This document shows, piece by piece, positions 48,199-59,695 of a stretch of DNA of 64,000 nucleotides (positions are counted from its first letter, which is position 1; every line of letters starts with the position of its first letter). This stretch comes from Erodium maritimum (taxonomy: Eukaryota; Streptophyta; Magnoliopsida; Geraniales; Geraniaceae): NCBI GenBank assembly GCA_963921825.1, contig OY997594.1:15505001-15569000 (forward strand). The letters run 5' to 3'. The notes below the pieces were generated by a model, which searched no databases, was not told where the DNA came from, and worked only from the letters and a program-made list of their open reading frames with translations. The position numbers were made by a program, and so were the translations under genes.

Positions 48199-50333
48199 TG
48201 TAATAACCACTCCCGGTCAACGCCAGTCAAACCTGCGAAAAACAGGAAAATTTAAAATTTTTGGTCAGGCACTTAATTAAACCTAAAATTGACTCTGAGG
48301 GTCATACCGGACTTAAGTTGACCCCGATATCGACCGAAGTGAGTTCCGGGGGACTCAGGGCAACTTTCTGATCAGTTTGGGAAATGTTGACTTTTCGCTG
48401 GAAAAGTCAACCGAGCGACGTTTTGGTCCATTCGAGGACCGTTTTGGATCCAAAAAGCTTAGCCGTCGTCGCAGCGGTCTTAGTTGAGCCGTTTCCTTGT
48501 AGCCCGCCAAGTTTTGTAATTTCTTGGAAAAAGTGCCCGTTCGGGGCCCGAAACGTCCGAATTTCGCGAATCTGATTGGAAAATATCTAGATATTTTTCT
48601 AAAAAGGTGTGAGACCCACTTGTCACATGTCAATTATGTGGTGGTGTTAGGTTTCTTGAACAAAACAAAGATGAGACTTGGAGCGTTAGTTTTGTAAATA
48701 TGGTGTTAGTTGTTGTTTTTAAGACAAAACAAAAGGAAGAGCAAAGTGAAGTCTCGGCCATTGCTTCAAAATTAGAAAAGATGATAGTTTTTAGAGAGAG
48801 AAAATAAGAGAAGAAAGGGAGAGAAAAGAGAAGAGGGTTGGGGGTTTTGCCACTATTCACGAGCATCAAACCGTTGGATCGTCTCAACGATAAAAGAATC
48901 GAGCTCACATCGACATTCTCTACGGTGAGCACCTAACCGATTTTCGTTTTGGTACGTTTGAATTTTTAGGGTTTGAGTTTAAATTATTCAAATATGGTTG
49001 GGTTTTGGTTAGAATTGGTTTAAAGATGAATGGTTGCGGTTTGGGGTTCGTTAGAACGTTTTGGGGCGAAAATGAAATTTTCTCATTATGGCCGTGTGGG
49101 GCCTACATGCTCGGGTCTCGGGTTTTTGTGTTCGGGTGGTTTAGAACGTTCCCCGGGTCATTAATCTACAACCGGATCGAAAATTGGAATTAAAATGCGA
49201 AAGTTGTAATTATCGGGTTTAGGAACTTGAAACGTTAATTAATTGACTCGGAAGTCGGAATTCGATTCCGTCGAGTGCCTAGGAACCCTTGAATTATTCT
49301 AAGACCGTAGAAACAAAACCGGGAATTTTCGGAGCCCCGGAAGGGCGTTTTCAAAACCCGGGCAGATTCGCCATGTCGGGCGAATCGGGCATTTCCGGGT
49401 CCTTTATCGACACTGTCGAGAAATTGGAAAGTTTGGGAGTGATCGACATTGTCAGAGTTACGTTTGGGCGTTAAGTTTATTGAATTTCAGTTTATTCCTG
49501 CGAGTTGTTAAGTGCCTGAAAATTGTGTTCTTTAGATCGTGCTGCGGACCGAGGCAAAGGGAAGCTGGGTGAGTGACTGAGATCACACCGGAGCTCGTTG
49601 GTTGGCTTTTGGAGAACACGCACGAGGTAGGGAAAAGTATCCGGATCTCGGCCCTGACTAGGGAAAGTTAACAGTAGAATTGCATGTGACACCGAGGTGT
49701 CGTGGGTTAAGTAAGTTTATCGAATATTAGAAAGGCATGATACGGGAACGTAGCGAATATTAGAAAATCATGTGACACTTAGTAGTGTCGTAGGAGCAGA
49801 GAACTTATCGATGTTAGAATTACTGGAGGCATATGACCATGCCCGGAGGTTGATTGTGAACTTATCGATATTAGGAGTACTGGAGGCATATGACCATGCC
49901 CGGAGGTTGATTGTGAAACTGTTGATATTAGGACTGTTGGAGGCATTGGTTATGCCGGAGGTTGATTGTGTATTTTGTGTCTTGGTTGTTGGTGTTACCG
50001 GCATTGTCTGTTAATTATGCCGTAGTCAGTCTGTTATCCGTGGTGGTGAGCGAACGCTCACCCCTAGCTGCTTTTCCTACAGGTACCGGTCGCAGATTGG
50101 ACTAGGTGAGCTTCCGAAGCTTGAAGAGCTTGGAGCGGGATTCTGGGTTTATTTTGAGTCTAGCGACGGATACCATACTTTTGTCCACTTGTTGGGACGT
50201 ATTTTGAGTTGTAAATATTATTTTGTTGAACAATAGGTGATTTTAAGGTGATTTATGGAAAATGTTTTCAAATGGTTTATTGTTTCAAAATGTTCGCGTC
50301 CCGAGTTCGGTTTACTGAAATTGGGGCGTGACA
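48199..50333 (+). mobile_element. Solo Tekay-like LTR, 2135 bp, TSD ACAAA
   Basis: Begins TGTAATAACC and ends GGGGCGTGACA. ACAAA flanks both sides (48194-48198 and 50334-50338), so the ends are exact. It is the same family as the 5' LTR at 4297-7147 (shared CCACTCCCGGTCAACGC, GATATCGACC, AATCGGGC, the GTGAGCGAACGCTCAC palindrome at 50046). No internal sequence remains. Confidence 0.95.
49801..49968 (+). repeat. About 58-bp tandem repeat, three units, in the solo LTR
   Basis: Units GAACTTATCGAT(G/A)TTAG to GGAGGTTGATTGT start near 49800, 49858 and 49916. The 5' LTR at 4297-7147 has a single unit at about 5937, so this copy expanded independently. Confidence 0.85.
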
Positions 50334-51650
50334 ACAAAGGTCGGGGCTCTCGTGTAGGACCACCTAGGGAGGCTTATCGCGGGCACTTGGAAGGCATCCC
50401 AGGTGAGGGCTCGGGGATTCGGGTTAGGTATCGGGTCCATTGTTACCCTGATCCTCATCCCTCGAGATGACTGAGCCTTAGGTATCGAGTCCATTCTCAC
50501 TAGGGTTGGGGCCTCTGGCTCCCGCTCCCAACTCAATGCCTCACCATCTCCACCTGCCCCTCCAAAGGATTGCGGCGGTACCCAAGTCGGACGTCTGACG
50601 CGTGGGCGAGGCCCTCGTACCGCATTGAAGCGCAGCATCCCCCTCTGATACGTTGGGAGATGACTCTGAGGAAATTTGGTCGACGCCGAAGTCCGGGCTC
50701 TCCTCCGAGGCATGGTTCCCATGGTAGCCGGTGCCTCCATCCTTGAGGTCAAAGGTAGAGAGCTGCCAGTATCGGGGCCGGCCCCACTGAAAGGCATCCA
50801 AACCCTCGTCCGCCTCCGTATCCAGCCACGTCGGACGAACACGGAGGAGACTTCCACCGTGCTCCGTCGCACCCCATAGCGATCGCAAGCCAGACGCTGG
50901 AGTCGAGTTTTTAGCACCGTGACCGAGGAGAACGCCGAGGTTTCCGTCACGTCCCTGATCGTCCCCACCTGCATCAAACTAGGTGGACTACCCTGCGAAA
51001 ACGCACCTCCATGCCGTGTCCCATTCAACCCAGCCACCAGAGCAAAGGTCGTGGTGGGGCCGGGGAGACGGTTTAGGGTTCAGGCGAAGCCGCGGTGCTT
51101 CGTGGCATGAGTCAGAAGGCATCCGAGCCCCCCGCACCAGTGCGGCCCGACCTAGGGCACCAAGCGGAGGAGACATGGATGGGGCAGAAGGCTCAGCCGA
51201 CATCGGCTGGGAAGAGAATTGGGGTCCTAAAACGGTCGGGCTAGACGTCGGCGAGACCGCGGGAGGGATGTCGAGGGAAGAAGAAGACGGAGGGATAGGG
51301 ATGGAGATCCAATCCCATCGATATATACCCCCCGCACCAGGAGTGGTCTGCGAGGGGTGCGACCCGATGGGACAAATGAACACGAGGACTACCAGTCCGA
51401 CAACGACTACAGGCGACGCAGGGACGACGGTGGCAGGTAGGAACTCTATAGCGGCTAGGTTAGGGCTAGGGTTAGAAGGTCGAGAGAGAAAACTATTGAT
51501 TAGGCTAGTTTCATTGATATTCTTGTTAAATACAAACATAATGGGATAATTCTTTTTTAGTCGATATTTTAGTCCGAGACCCATCGATAATAGGTATATT
51601 AGTTTATTAGGTTCGAGATCCAACTCATATCGTACGCATTAAAAATGATA
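50334..51650. other. Unclassified GC-rich repeat, right part
   Basis: Long minus-strand frames (51623-50988 and 51037-50312) are proline/serine-rich and of uneven composition. The segment SLPRWSYTRAPTF near 50370 vaguely recalls the conserved end of L1 ORF1 zinc-knuckle regions, but no CCHC or DUF4283-like motif was found, so I leave it unnamed. It continues 47690-48198. Confidence 0.35.
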
Positions 51651-51699
51651 CAGCACAGACACTAGATAAACATAATAATACAATATCAAGGATATCGAG

Positions 51700-52228
51700 C
51701 TCGCCGGTTCAAGGCGTTGACCGTCGGCGAGTCCATGGGTGTTGTTTTGCCCTCTTCAGAAGTCGTCTCTTAGGGTTATTGTGGTCAATTGCTTGGGAGT
51801 TCTTATCTAACAAGTTTAGGGATTAGATTTCTCTGGGTTTGGCTTGGCCAACAGTTTGCTTTCTCTCTTTGGGTTTTGCTTTCGTTTTGCTCTCTTGAAT
51901 CTTCTTTTTGAGGTGTTCGTTCTGTTGTTCTGAGTTTGCTTACTCGTTTCTGGTTTAGGCTTTGTTGGTGGTGTTTGTTTTCTGGTGGTTTGGTGGTTGT
52001 TCTTCCTTCATTTCAATTTCATTTTAATTGTGCCCCTGTGTGGGTCTTGGTGTGATGGTGTTCCCTCAGTTTATTGAAGATGTTCATGAGGTTCCGATCA
52101 ATGGAACGCTCTTCATTGTATTCCACCCATGTTCTACTCTTCGTAGAGCAGGTTTTAATATGTATTTGCTGATAAAAAAAAGATCTAAATATTCTTACGA
52201 GTGGTTGTCTTAGCTCGGTTACAAACCC
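51700..52228 (+). other. L1-type LINE 3' tail (probable)
   Basis: TG-rich untranslated-style sequence (51780-52020) followed by a frame ending FNMYLLIKKRSKYSYEWLS and TGCTGATAAAAAAAA at about 52165, as at the 3' end of many plant L1 elements. It ends just before copy B of the duplication begins. Confidence 0.4.
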
Positions 52229-52658
52229 AATTCAGGCAAAGTGTAATCATTCATGTGTAAATAATGCACTGCACAGGTAATATATATGTAAATAATGCAC
52301 TGCTCAAGTGATATATATGTAAATAATGCTCCGTTCAGGTGATATAGTGTGTAGTACAGTGTTATTATCAGTTCCACTCAAATCTGAACAGGTGACTTTG
52401 AAGACAAGTAGCATATGAATCTTTTTTTTATCAGCTGTATATGAATCCTTTTGTTATCAAGAATACGTAGTATGCGATTCAAATCTGAACAGGTGACTTT
52501 GATAACAGGTAGTATATGATTTTTTTATGACCGTGACTCTTGGATCGCGTTATAGGACCGAATACGGACTCGTTAAGAGAGAACTTGAAGACTTCGTTGA
52601 TAAGAGCTCGTTATGGAGAGAACTCGAAAACCTTGTAGCGACCAAACAATTATTTTAA

Positions 52659-54157
52659 GGGTTATTATCATCCGAGTACCCTAAAAATACTTGGTTTTCA
52701 TCCGAGTACAGTAACCAAACTTTGTGACACATCATTATCCGAATAAAACGTTTTGTCAACTTAGTACCCGCCGTTAATTTTCTATTCATTTGGATGGAAA
52801 ATGGTCATGTGCACAGCACATGACCTTAAAATTTTTCTCTAAATACCAATTATACCCCTCATTGTACAAAACCATATTCTTATCCCCCTCTCTCTCTTTC
52901 ATAACCCATTCCTATCCCTTCTTTCTAAACCTATATCTCTTGTCTATCTCTCATCTCAACACACACAATCAAAAGGTTATCATCTATCTCTCATCTCAAC
53001 ACACAACAAAAGGATCTCGACGTCGATGAAGTCAAGCTCGACGCCAGTGAAGCCAAGCTTGACGCTGTGCACCGCCGCTTGATGAAGACCACGCCGTCGA
53101 TTCGCGAACCAGTCGCGATTGGAGCGTTGTCCACGAACTCCTTCCGGTTTTTTATCTGGTTTTGGGTTTGATTTGGGGGGATTGAAGTGAGTTCTACAGA
53201 TATGGATTTTAGGGGTTGAGGTATGGAGGGTTTGAAGTTCTTCCCCAAAAATTCAGACCCTTCTTCTTCCCCACAATTTTCAGACTTATTGATTCAACTT
53301 TTTAGGGATACGTTCTTGTGTTTGCTGGAAGTATCAATTTTGTTAGATTACTTTTGAGCGGAGAGAGATAAAGGCTTATGGATTATTGAAAAATAATGGA
53401 TTGCATATAGATTGCTTTTGAGATTCTCTGGTTTTGTTTGGTGTTCTTCAAATTGTTGATGATGATAAATAATTACTGAAAAATAAGAAAAAAATAATTA
53501 ACTAAATAAAAGAAGAAAAAGGTAAAACAAAAAAAAAGGAATAATAATTATCGAAAAAAAAGGAAATAATTTTGAAAAAATAAATCTGATTTTCTAAAAT
53601 TAAATCTGAATTTAAAAACTAAAAAATAATTTTTTTTAAGTAAAAACTGATTTTATAAAACAAAACAAATTTTTAAAAAATAAAACTAGTTTTTTTCAAA
53701 AACAAAACTGTTTTTTTTTTCAAAATAAAAACTAAAATTTTTTAAAAATAATTTTTTATAAATATAATTGTATTTTTCCCTTTTTTAAATAAAATTTGAT
53801 TTTTTAAAAAAATAAAAACTGATTTTTTGAAAATAAAACTGATTTTTAAAATAAAAATCAATTTTATAAAAATAAATTTAATTTTCAGAAAATAATTTTT
53901 TTTATAGAAAATAAATAAATAAGTAAAAAGAAAATTTGAAATTCAATGGCATGGGTTTGAAAATTTGAGTGTTGGGGAGGGGTATTTTGGACTTTTTAAT
54001 GTTTTGGATGGAAAATGGATGGAAAATAGATAGAAACTAACGGCGAGTACTGATTTAAAACACAATGTTTCGTTTGGGTACTTATCTGTCACAAAGAATT
54101 TTTAGGGTACTCGGATGAAAACCAAGTATATTTAAGGTACTTGTATGATAATAACCC
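52659..54157. mobile_element. Non-autonomous Mutator-type element, 1499 bp, perfect 9-bp TSD
   Basis: Ends GGGTTATTATCATCCGAGTA and (minus) GGGTTATTATCATACAAGTA; TTATTTTAA duplicated on both sides (52650-52658 and 54158-54166). It lies inside the left LTR of the miniature element: the right LTR has the uninterrupted sequence (CAATTGTTTTAATTC). Interior includes CT-rich 52880-52990, a GC-richer part with CGACG repeats (53010-53110) and long A/T runs. TACCCGCCGTTAATTTTC at 52765 and AACTAACGGCGAGTA at 54035 are the shared subterminal motif. Confidence 0.95.
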
Positions 54158-54992
54158 TTATTTTAATTCTCAAGTCTATTTATTTCATTATTCTCTTTTG
54201 GTATATATAGCCAAGAAGGTTATTTGGAGCTCAACTCCTAATACAACTTTAATTAATAAACTAGGTTACCTAAATCCTAATATACCCTTAATTGTAAAAC
54301 AACCTTATTTTCCAAATCCTAATACAACTTGTAAATTAAGACATTAATTAAAAGGAAACAACCTAACACCTAAAAACCCTAGCCGGCCAAGTGTGGTGGT
54401 GGGTTTATCCCACCTTGTACCGGTCCATACGGCCCATAACATCACTCCCCCCTTACACATGACGCTTGACCGCAAGCGTATAAGATGGATCCATGACCTT
54501 GCAGGCAGCCCCGTCCTCGTCCTTGATCAATTCCAACCAGAAAATTTTCATACACTTGTGACCCGGACCGTATGCTTCATCATCACTACGGGCTTCGTCA
54601 TTGATTTTTACTACAGTCAAAGGCTTAGTCGTCCCAATAGTTTCCTTAGCTTTAGGAACTGGATTCCCAATCTCAGCAGCTGATTTATTGCCAAAAACAT
54701 GCTTCTGGTGGCCAACTTGCATAAAGACAAAGATAAAATCCGTACCCTTGTCCTCCTTTGACTTGCCTAGTGTAAAACTCCATTGATAACGACACAGAAG
54801 AAACTAGGGTTTCTTGCTGTTTGGCCACAAAATTCTCCTCCTGCTGGATCGTCGGTGTCTTGCCGGACAAGGAACCGATCAGGGCCGCTAGGACTTGGAG
54901 TTGCGCCGCCTTCTTTGCCCGATCAGCAGCATACGCTGCAAAAAAAAATCATCGAACTTTTGCTCCAATGACTTTGATGGCTCCATACCAAT

Positions 54993-55403
54993 TGTTATGA
55001 CCTTGACTCCTGAATCACATTATAGGACCGAATACGGGCTCGTTAAGAGAGAACCCGAAGACCTCGTTGATACGAGCTCGTTATAGAGAGAACTCGAAAA
55101 CCTCGTAGAGACCAAACAATTGTTTTAATTCTCAAGTATGTTTATTTCATTATTCTCTCTTGGTATATAGAGCCAAAGAGATTATTTGGAGCTCAATTCC
55201 TAATACAACTTTAGTTAATAAACTAGGTTACCTAAATCCTAATATACCCTTAATTGTACAACAACCTAACTTTCCAAATCCTAATACAACTTGTAAACTA
55301 AGACATTAATTAAAAAGAAACAACCTAACACCTAAAAACCCTAGCCGGCCAAGTGTGGTGATGGGCTTATCACACCTTGTACTGGTCTGTACGGCCCGTA
55401 ACA
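54993..55403 (-). repeat. 5' LTR of the TRIM-like element
   Basis: The 411-bp intact copy of the terminal repeat; compared with the left copy it lacks the Mutator-type insertion and differs at scattered positions. Confidence 0.9.
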
Positions 55404-55479
55404 GAATTCTTTTGTTATCAAAATACATAGTATGCAAATCCTTATGCATTAAACACTGTAATATTGGTTGTGTGCAGGA

Positions 55480-55600
55480 AGAAGAATTGGAAGATGTGAA
55501 AAGAGAAGAGATGAGGAGACATAGCAGGGGAGGAGGGTGCTTGTCATGGATGAGGAAGAGAATGAGAGAAGCACAAGTCCAAAAAGAAGAATATACATAA
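55480..55600 (+). pseudogene. Orphan last exon of the five-exon gene
   Basis: Preceded by an intact acceptor TGTGCAG, it codes for EEELEDVKREEMRRHSRGG and then, after the WMRKRMRE stretch, a 2-base loss shifts the frame and ends early (VQKEEYT). The other four exons were not duplicated, so it cannot form the original protein. It is the counterpart of 43053-43196. Confidence 0.9.
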
Positions 55601-56071
55601 TGTTTCAGATTCTAAGAATTAGGCCAGTGAGGGACATACATTGTGGGCTTTGAAAAATCATGAACTTTCACTTTGTGAGATTGCTTCTCTTGCTGTAGGG
55701 GTTTTGGTTGTGTTGTGGGTTTGCTGCGAGGTTTTGGTTGTCTTTTGTTCCTTAACCAGGTGTCATTTATTGATTGATCCAACGATTTAAGTGGAAGTGA
55801 CAAAAAGATCTTCAAACATCTAGAAATACATCTATGACTCAAGAAGTTTTACAAACTATTGTTACAAAAAATAATACATATAAGCCCTCGTTGATTTCTC
55901 CACATTAATGTTCTAATATGTTTAAGCTCCTTGATTTCTCCACACTAATGGTCTAGCCTATGTTTTCTGAATCATGTTGCAAGAGATTGTCAAACTAATG
56001 CACATATTGTGATCGCAGCAACGAAATATAGATACCTCGACTTCTTTTATCAGCACTACATTACCTCTGAA

Positions 56072-58919
56072 TTAATCTTCAACACCTTCAGCTGAAACTG
56101 GATCAGCAGTCTCCTGCTTCTGCTTCCTCTTCTTAAGACTTTTCAACCTGGAATATGGCACAAAACATGTCAAAATACTAGCTCAGAGTAGATTGTATTT
56201 CCAGATAATTGCATTGCAGCTTGCACCTACTTCTTAGAAGATATATATTTCTCTACTTCTGGTTTCTGTTCAGATTCGTACGTGATCCATTTTTCTTCAT
56301 TTGATGATATCGCATCCCAGGTCCCCAAATCTGCACAATACAAAGAGACATCAAAGAGATGGTTTCATAGCATATGCTTAACCATCCACAAAATTTAAGC
56401 ACTAATCAGACCAACCTTGAAGCAGTAGATCTGGTGCTTCAGGACAGTTCAATCTCCAAAATACACACCCATCGTAATCCAGAAACAGAGGTTCCGTTCT
56501 ATAAGCAGCACATCGTTTTCCTTTTTATGAGATTTACATATAAAACAAGGTTACAACAAATGTCTTAGACAAAATAGAAAAAACAGTATTCATATCCTAC
56601 AAAAAGGAAGTTGAAACTTACTATTAGGTAATGTACCCATTATCTCCAGCACCTCAGCGCGAGCTAGGGCTAGTTCATCTTTTATCCCTCCAACAACAGC
56701 TTCATGCTCTGACACTGATAAAGGGGCTTTTTTTGCTATGATATTTGTTGCAACTTCATCATGCAGCTTCTGCTTTAGACAATTTTTCTGTACAAGATGC
56801 AAAAAAAAGATTAGCTGCAAATCATAAATCACTAAAATAAAACAATATTATTTTTAAATTCCAATAACAGGTTTTGTCACCTTATCCTTTGCTGCAGCAA
56901 CCTTTTGATAAGTTTCTTTCTTCTTCTCTAAAAATTTGGTGTTCTGATAATCAATCGAGTCCCTCAAGTAACTGGAAGAAAGGTTAGCAGTGTACACTTA
57001 AACTAAGGAGTAAGGGAAAAAAAGTATGTAAATCATAATATCGAAAACGGTTTTGTAAGTTGTAACTTACACAGTGCCCAAAGCTTTGTCACATAGATAA
57101 TTCAACAGTCTGAGCTTCTCTAATCGGTCTACATCAGCATATCTGTCAAGATTCTCAGGAAGTGCATCTATTGGGACTTCAGATTCAGATATGCATTTTC
57201 GAAAAGCTTCCAACCACGAATTTCCACCATCTGTTGGACTTGCTGGTGAAGACTCATCTTCTGGACTTGATAATGGTGATCTAAACAGACCATAAAAGGG
57301 ATAATTAACTATCTAATGAAGGTGACGACCAAACATATATTCCATCTCCCCAAAAATAAATTTTCATTTTCTACTTGTCTGTTATTTAATCATGACATTT
57401 TTTGATAGTTTATAAAAATAAAGGTCAACTATAGTTAGGACGTGCAAATGAGATAAAGGTGAGGGTTAGGAAATGACAATAACCCTCACCTTTATGCTAA
57501 GATCTACACATTTTTGAAAAGTCACGGTTAGGAATTGAAACGAAAGGTGAAGCACGGTTAGGACGTGAAATTGAGTTAAAGTACATAGCTAGGAACTATA
57601 TTTATCCCAAAAATCAATAATATTTCTCCATAAGTTGTAGGTATTCTTACTTTTCACCTAAATCTTCTTGTATGAGAGTTAACAGCTGGACATGAAATTG
57701 GACTGTTGATGAGTACTGGCATCGGCGCCTATCTTGCCCTTGAATCACTTCTCGAAGTACAGACCCTGCTCTTCCTTTCCTCAGCTCAAGAGCCTGAAGG
57801 GGGAAATACATGAGAAAACAACACTAGCTGATAAAAATTGCATTATATCAATATTGTATTAAACTGGAAATGATATCAATGTTAATACAAAAGAGGTGCT
57901 TACAGTGCATACAATTACATTATGGTATAAGAACAATTCAAGAATAAAAACAATAATATCTGCATAGATAAATACTTTGAATGTATTAATCACTTACCTC
58001 TCCAAACGCTGAACAGAACTCTAAAAATTGCAATGCCTGCCCAACAAACTCAGAAGGCAAGTCTATGCCAGCTACAGTCTTCAGCTCAGAACCCTGAGGT
58101 AATGGAATCTCAGGTTCAACTTCCAAATGCTGGATGTTTTCAATAATTTTCTTCTGTAAGTCCTTCTTTGCAGTGTGAACTAGTATACCAGTTGGTTGCA
58201 GGCCTCTCTTTTTCCTACAAGCATATAAATACAACATTGTAAGCGATTTCCAAGAACATTTACTGAACATTGACACAACTAATACAACAGCTTACATGCA
58301 TAAACTGCAATTGCAAATTCCCCGGCACTTGGGACAGTTCCAATCAGTCAACAACGCCACCTCTTCCGCCTTCTCCCCGTACCTAATTAACAAGGAAGCA
58401 GGGTGTTAAACGAATCCCATTTTGAAGAAAAAGAAAAAGAAATTACAGACATTGTCAAAACTAACCTGTTTTGAAGACACTTACGACACAACTTGATGGC
58501 ACACTGCTTGTTGACCTTGCCCTTCCAGTTCTTGCAAACAGCAGCAAAATCCCTAGTTTTATGCCGGCACTACAATATGCAATCGACCATTTTATGGAAT
58601 TGAAAATCAAACATAATGAAATTTAAACATGTAATCAAACAGTATGAAATTCAACATGTGATCTTTGTTTTCTCAGCTCACAAACAAATATCTAATCTAC
58701 CACCAACGAACCAAATGGACCAAATCAACAGAAGAAGACAACAAAATCAACCTGATGGCAAGTTGTTCCATTGGCGGAGTCGTAAGTACGGCTGCCCTTA
58801 GTTCGAAGCCCTGGGTCGGTGGTGCGCTTCTTCTTAGTCTGAGTCTGAGCTTGAATCTGCGAGTCGGGAACAACAGACGCAACATCAGCAGCAGCAGAGG
58901 AAGACGACGTGAGAGCCAT
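56072..58919 (-). CDS. zf-4CXXC_R1 zinc-finger plus DDT-domain protein, copy B (shortened)
   Basis: Eleven exons: 58919-58752, 58569-58466, 58382-58296, 58214-57998, 57793-57651, 57280-57071, 56971-56881, 56787-56622, 56520-56416, 56330-56231 and 56147-56072; every junction is GT-AG and phases agree, giving 488 residues with no stop. It is the paralogue of 43630-47087. Exons 4 and 5 of copy A are fused: a deletion joins HTAKK directly to DLQKKIIENIQH, removing intron 4 and 99 codons in frame, that is the whole lysine-rich linker. Zinc-finger cysteines and the DDT domain remain. Other changes: C-terminal LKKS repeat shortened by four residues, DGR to DGC near WRL, and two residues lost at the N-terminus. 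Whether it is expressed is unknown; the open frame argues for at least recent constraint. Confidence 0.8.
57396..57608. repeat. 213-bp insertion in intron 6 of copy B
   Basis: Absent from the same intron of copy A (CATGA-AAAACCAATAATATTT). It holds a perfect 14-bp inverted repeat TAAAGGTGAGGGTT (57454-57467 and 57481-57494) and several GGTTAGGA-TGAAA repeats. No terminal inverted repeat or clear target duplication was seen. Confidence 0.75.
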
Positions 58920-59216
58920 TGGAATCGGAAACGGAGATCGAGAGAGTGGATCTGATCAGGGCTCGTTTCTTGTGCCGTCAAATTTGGTTCCCTCTGGAGC
59001 AAAGATTGGCGGGAGATAATTGCATCAAAACGGGAATGATTTTGGGTTCCAGTTTTGATTTCAATTTCAATGGCGTCCCTTCCCATTTCCCAAATAGTAA
59101 ATATAATATATATTCCTTCTTTATTTCAAAAATAGAAGATGATTACTTTACGGGCAGTTAAATCCACCTCTACAGAATCAAATGTTTTTTTTTGAGGAAT
59201 CTAAATGTTAAAAAAA

Positions 59217-59695
59217 ATGGTTAAATAACGAAACTTACTTTTAAGTATTAGTCACGAACACTACACTACCCACGTTTTCAAAATGAACACTACACTACCC
59301 TTAAGTATTGGTCACACGATTTTTTTAGTAAAAATGGACGGAATTTTCCATTCCGCTAGTCATATGACCTCAAGTGTCATATAATGGATGGTAAAATGAC
59401 GTTTCCCCTTAATTATATGACATTTACACATTTTATAAGGAACATTACCATTGTACCCTCGTTATTGTTCCTTATAAAATGTATAGAGGTCAAATACTTA
59501 AGGGCAAAAAAACGTCATTTTACCACCCATTATATGACACTTGAGGTCATATGACAAATAGAATGGAAATTTCCGTCCATTTTTACTAACATAATCGCGT
59601 GACCAATACTTAAAGGTAGTGTACTGTTCATTTTTAAAACGTGGGTAGTGTAGTGTTCGTGACCAATACTTAAGAGTATGTTTCGATATTTAACC
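59217..59695. mobile_element. Long fold-back MITE, about 478 bp
   Basis: The two halves are inverted copies for about 230 bases each: GGTTAAATAACGAAAC at the left and GGTTAAATATCGAAAC (minus) at the right, then matching TTAAGTATT.GTCACGAACAC and CATATGACCTCAAGTGTCAT. TTAAAAAAA is present on both flanks (59208-59216 and 59696-59704), compatible with a 9-bp duplication in an A-rich target. Copy A lacks it. Confidence 0.85.

Larger units (their letters stand above)
52523..55403 (-). mobile_element. Miniature LTR retrotransposon (TRIM-like), minus strand
   Basis: Direct terminal repeats: 52523-54441 (interrupted by a 1.5-kb insertion) and 54993-55403 (411 bp), TGTTATGACC to CGTAACA. The interior is only 551 bp. 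On the minus strand, the 5' LTR (right) is followed by TTGGTATGGAGC, close to the tRNA-iMet site TGGTATCAGAGC, and the 3' LTR (left) is preceded by AAGGGGGGAGTGA, a polypurine tract; TATATA boxes near 54200 and 55160 agree. Flanks GATTT/GAATT form a near-perfect 5-bp duplication. The interior frame (MEPSKSLEQKFDDFF onward) is shifted at a run of T and does not encode known enzymes. Confidence 0.85.

Noticed and set aside
50312..51623. Two long minus-strand frames that could be read as genes
   Set aside because: Composition is uneven, no start or domain is convincing, and plus-strand frames of similar length overlap them.
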